DNA of 64,000 nt from Typhlomys cinereus (lineage: Eukaryota; Chordata; Mammalia; Rodentia; Platacanthomyidae), in NCBI GenBank assembly GCA_023101885.1, contig JALPQD010000016.1, positions 12,649,634 through 12,713,633 of the forward strand. Direction: 5' to 3'. A program made the position numbers and the translations under genes. The notes under the pieces are model-generated. The model was not told where the DNA came from. It saw only the letters and a list, made by a program, of their open reading frames with translations, and ran no database searches. Every line of letters begins with the position of its first letter. Position 1 is the first letter of the stretch. Below are positions 59,991 through 64,000 of this stretch, piece by piece.

Positions 59991-60530
59991 GTTAGTCCTG
60001 GGATATTACTGTGCAAAAGGAAATGGGAAAGTTGTAATAATCATACTAGGAACCATAGCCTAAAAGCAATATGAGCATGAATGGAGAAAAAGAAGTCAAT
60101 GTATAAGTATCAATGAAATTTGTTTTATATTGGTTTTAGAATAATCAATAGTGTTTATTAAGAAATATAAAATACACAGCTATTAGGCCATTATTATGAC
60201 TTCTTTGAGCTTATCTTAAGGAACATATCCAAAGAAATAAGTTTGTTACAAAGTTGTTCATCCACTGAATACACTTTCAAAAATTAGAATTGATACATTA
60301 TTTAATCATGGACATAATGCATGGAAAATAAATGTTTACAATATAATTTTATGTTACAAAAATAAAAATTTTGAAAATAATGAAAGTATATATATAATGC
60401 TTACAACTATGACTAACTTAAATGAGCTTTCAATGATGTCAGATGATACATTACACTATGAATAGATGGATCATAAAATATTTTATTTATGAATCTTTTA
60501 CTCTACTTTCTAGGTTTAATTTAAACAATT
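59991..60530. other. Unassigned intergenic sequence
   Basis: AT-rich, no gene or repeat recognised. Confidence 0.45.
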
Positions 60531-60597
60531 TTTTCTTTCTTTTGTTTTTTTTGGTTTTTTGGGGGGGGCGTTTGGTTTTTTTTTTTTTGCACTTAAG

Positions 60598-63199
60598 TTT
60601 TTTTATTTATTTATTATAACATTTATTATTATTATTTCCACTCATAAAAACTTAGTAGGTACACTCCCTCCCTCCTCCTGCCCCTGACCCCCCTCCTCTC
60701 CCTACCCTCACCCCTTCTTCCCCATCCCCCAGTGCCTTCCCCCCAATCCCGGGAGAATCCTTTAATGTGCATGCCAGACACGTCTCTGGGCCCTCCTCTC
60801 CGATGACATACAAGGACCCAGTGGTATTTCCCTGAACACTTTCCTGTGTTCCCCTTAAGCATAGGAACACTACTGTGGCTGTCATTCCATTGCTTCCAAG
60901 GATCTTGGTGCCTTTAGTAAATTCTAGACTTTTTGGGGTCAATAGTGTGTTGGACATTGCGCGGGGTATGCAAAGTCCAATTATGATTGCTTCGGCCCTA
61001 ACTTGTGTGGAGTATCTTGCAAATCATTGCTCCTCCCATCCTTTTGCTCTTACACTCTTACCGCCCCCTCTTCTGCAAATTTCCCTGAGCTTCAGGATGG
61101 GGAGAGATTAGTCTGGCCTGGTTTTGGTGATTGATATAGAGTCTCTGAAGTTCTGGATTGTGGTTTGTTGATTTTCTTTTGCAGTTTTGCTGCTCCTGCA
61201 ATGCCCTTCACTCCATCCTGATGGGCATTGTATGTCACCTCCTGGCCAGAGACAAAAAGCTGTTAAACTGGAGTCTTGTTATAAGAGCCCATTCAAGGTG
61301 AGGGAGGGGTCAATCACCCATTTGAAAAATGGTTACTTTTTATCCGTCAGACTATATGCCCTCTCCTTCTGGTGAGATCATACCCCCTCAGTTGTAAATG
61401 ATCAGGAACAAAAGTCTGTGAACTTAACCAGGTGTCTCATTACTTATTGCAGTCCTTGATGGTAGTCTATTTGCTCTGCTGTAACATGGTCCCCTCTCTC
61501 TTTGTTACTGGTATGTCCCTCCTTCCCCATCCCTCCTGTTCATAATCTTTGCAATTACTGTAGGTATTACAGAGATTTATCTTTCAGTATCTCTAAGTGG
61601 ATTTGGTGCTAGAAGCCACCTATTAGGGAGTACATACCGTGCTTAATTTTCTGTGTCTGGGATACTTCACTTAATATAATTGTTTCTAATGACATCCAGT
61701 TTCCGGCAAATTCCAGTAATTCATCATTTTTGATGGCTGAGTAGTACTCCATTGTATAGATACATCTATACATTTCCTTTATCCACTCATCAACTGTTGG
61801 AAATTTGGGTTGATTCCATGACTTTGCTATTGTAAACAGTGCTGCTATGAACATGGTCGTGCTTGTGCTATCGAGGTGAATTTTTGCTGTATGTGTATTC
61901 TCAGAAGTGGAATAGCAGGGTCATATAGCATTTCAATCTTTAATTTCTTTAAGAATCTCCAGATGGCACACCAGAGTGGTTGTATGAGCCTCCATTCCCA
62001 CCAGCAATGTAGGGGAGTTCCTCTCTCTCCACATCCTCCCCAGCATTTGTTGTGGTTTGTATTGTGGATTTTTGACATCCTGACCGGGGTGAGATGATAT
62101 CTTAGGGATGTTTTGATTTGCATTTCCCTGATGGCTAAAGATGTGCAGCATTTTTTAAGATATTTGTTAGACATTTCAATTTCATCCCTGGTAAAGTTTC
62201 TTTTAAGTTCCAAGGCCCATTTTTTAATTGGGCCATTGGTTTCCTTGGTGTTTAGTTTTCTCAGTTCTTTGTGCACTCTGGACAGTGGAGCTCTATCAAA
62301 TGTGTGGTTAGTGAAGATTTTCTCCCATTCTGTGGATTGCCTTTGAGCTCGTGTTACAATCTCTTTATCTGAACAGAAGCTCTTTAATTTCACAAGATCG
62401 CAACTGTTGAGAGTTGGTAGCAGTGACTGGGCCATTGGATGTCTGTTTAGGAAATGTTGGCCTAGTCCAATCAGCCCGAGGGAGTTCCCTACCTTTTCAC
62501 CTAGGTTTTTATAATCTCTGGCCTTATATCAAGGTCCTTGATCCATTTGGAATTAATTCTTGTACATGGTGACAAATACAGGTCCAGTTTTAATCTTCTG
62601 CATGTGGCGATCCAGTTTTGCCAGCACCATTTGTTGAAGATGCTGTTCTTTTTCCATTGAATTTTTTGGGCCCCTTTGTCAAAGACCAAATAACTGTATT
62701 TTTGTGGGCTTATATCTGGGTCTTCAACCCTTATCCTTTGATCTGCGTGTCTATTTTGAAGCCAGTACCAGGCAGTTTTTATAACTATGGATTTGTAGTA
62801 TAGACTAAGGTTTGGTATGGTGATACCTCCAGCAGTGTTTTTGTTACTCAGGATTATCTTTGCTATCCTGGGTTTTTTGTGCCTCCACATGAATTTTGAG
62901 ATTGGTCAGCTTCTTTAATGAAATGCTTTGGGATTTTAATTGTTATAGCATTGATTTGTATATTGCCTTTGGTAGGGTGGTCATTTTTACAATGTTGATT
63001 CTGCCAATCCAGGAACATGGGAGGTCGTTCCACCTTCTGGTGTCTTCTGCAATTTCTTTCTTTAGGATTTTAAAGTTTTCATTGTAAAGGTCTTTTACCT
63101 CCTTGGTTAGGTTTATACCAAGGTATTTCATTTTTTTAAGGGCTATAGTAAATGGGATTGTTTCTCTCAAGGCTTTTTCACTTCTTTCATTCTGGGCAT
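60598..63199 (-). mobile_element. LINE-1, 5'-truncated, minus strand
   Basis: On the minus strand this carries the last ~40% of ORF2 (63199 down to about 61609), then the 3' UTR and an A-rich tail (60598-60640; further T-runs to about 60535). It is closely related to the full-length copy at 32614-40985. It starts within ORF2 downstream of the FADDM motif, so it lacks endonuclease and most of the polymerase. Frames of 105, 129, 196 and 81 codons are separated by a few frameshifts. The Cys-rich C-terminal motif is preserved (CWGGCGERG then HCWWEW). No clear TSD was found. Confidence 0.92.
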
Positions 63200-63655
63200 C
63201 TGGGAAGGTCACTGATTCCAAAATACCACACCTGAGGAAACATTTTTTTTCTAAGATCAAGTGTGGTATCTGTTCTTGTTATTTAAGCTGAAATTTTACT
63301 ATGACAAGAACACTGAAGAAGAATTGACTTTTAAATTGAATTCAGTGCTTTACCAAAAGTGCAATACATTCTACGTCTGTAGTGCAATTGTGTAAGGATG
63401 CTTAAAGTAAGGGCTATAGAGATGGGAAATTAGTGACTTCAAAGGAGAAATAAGTAAAATATGTTGTTACTAAAGAAGGAAAAAAATGGTGGTATATCTA
63501 TGAGTTTGTCAGAAAACACTAGATTTGAAATGCTAAAGAAAATATTTGACCTTCTCAGATACATTTTTTGTATGTTTCCATTGTTCACTTTGTATCAGAG
63601 ACACACATAAAATTGTCACTCATTTAACTTCACAAAATGGAATAGTTTCTTCCTT
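63200..63655. other. Unassigned intergenic sequence
   Basis: No gene or repeat recognised. Confidence 0.45.
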
Positions 63656-63659
63656 TCCT

Positions 63660-63728
63660 GTGATTAAGGACTAAGGGGTGAAAAACATTATAAATTCACT
63701 AAATTCATATGTACAGCATTAAAAAAGG
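63660..63728 (+). repeat. Short LINE 3' tail fragment
   Basis: AGGACTAAGGGGTGAAAAAC followed by ATTATAAATTCACTAAATTC and TACAGCATTAAAAAAGG parallels 380-440 in order and wording. It is a small remnant of the repeat at 1-475. Confidence 0.45.
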
Positions 63729-64000
63729 AAGAGAAGGATGAGTGACTTGAACTTAGTTATACTGAACCAAAGATTAAAATAAAACTAAATAGCAAATGTA
63801 AATTAGTGATTTATCTTTAGGACATGGAAATAATAATTCTGTACTAATGCATTTTTGTCATTTTAATATCATCAGACATTGATAATTTATAGTTTCTCTT
63901 TCAATAAGCAAAACTGAATGTTTTAGGCAAGATGTACAGATTTGCTTCAAATTGTGTTCCTTCCACACACAAATCCAATGCACTTTTGTTAATTACTCTA

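Overview
This window is a stretch of mammalian nuclear DNA, almost certainly from a rodent. It is AT-rich, has no operon-like gene packing, and is filled with LINE-1, ERVL-MaLR LTR elements and tRNA-derived SINEs whose heads resemble rodent B2 and ID. The young SINE does not match mouse or rat B2 beyond the head, so a non-murine rodent is likely; I cannot name the species. I find no intact, functional protein-coding gene. The window looks like an intergenic gene desert whose content is a record of retrotransposition.

Layout. 1-475: LINE 3' end. 845-2948: complete ERVL-MaLR element with two LTRs and a 5-bp target-site duplication (TSD). 5937-8290: 5'-inverted LINE-1 carrying a SINE. 8700-9105: ancient L2. 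10199-10523: solo MaLR LTR. 11313-12647: 3'-truncated MaLR on the minus strand. 13295-13490 and 15600-15888: SINEs. 16273-20102: solo MaLR LTR split by a full-length processed retrocopy of DZIP1L (minus strand, 16336-19781). 20108-31964: mostly unique AT-rich DNA with small SINE, MIR-like and microsatellite pieces.

31967-41205 is a three-level nest. A minus-strand LINE-1 3' end is split by a full-length plus-strand LINE-1 (32614-40985). That LINE-1 has its ORF2 split by a young MaLR provirus (35222-37218). 41995-42595 and 43160-43480 are further LINE-1 remnants, and 44042-44308 is a young SINE. 44325-56685 is mostly unique, with L2 remnants, microsatellites and a LINE 3' end. 57170-58651 is a second 5'-inverted LINE-1. 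59085-59370 is a young SINE, 59480-59990 an unassigned repeat, and 60598-63199 a minus-strand 5'-truncated LINE-1.

The elements relate by shared machinery. LINE-1 enzymes supply the endonuclease and reverse transcriptase that mobilise the SINEs and made the DZIP1L retrocopy, which shows poly-A, TSD and an endonuclease-like target. The MaLRs carry tRNA-Leu-type primer sites as expected for ERVL relatives. The best candidates for something unusual are the DZIP1L retrocopy, which keeps a 408-codon open frame and its GC-rich 5' UTR; the datable nested insertions; a piece of LINE-1 ORF2 copied into the same element's 3' UTR; and a young SINE family with a built-in CA-repeat tail. All identifications rest on reading and memory of families, with no database search.
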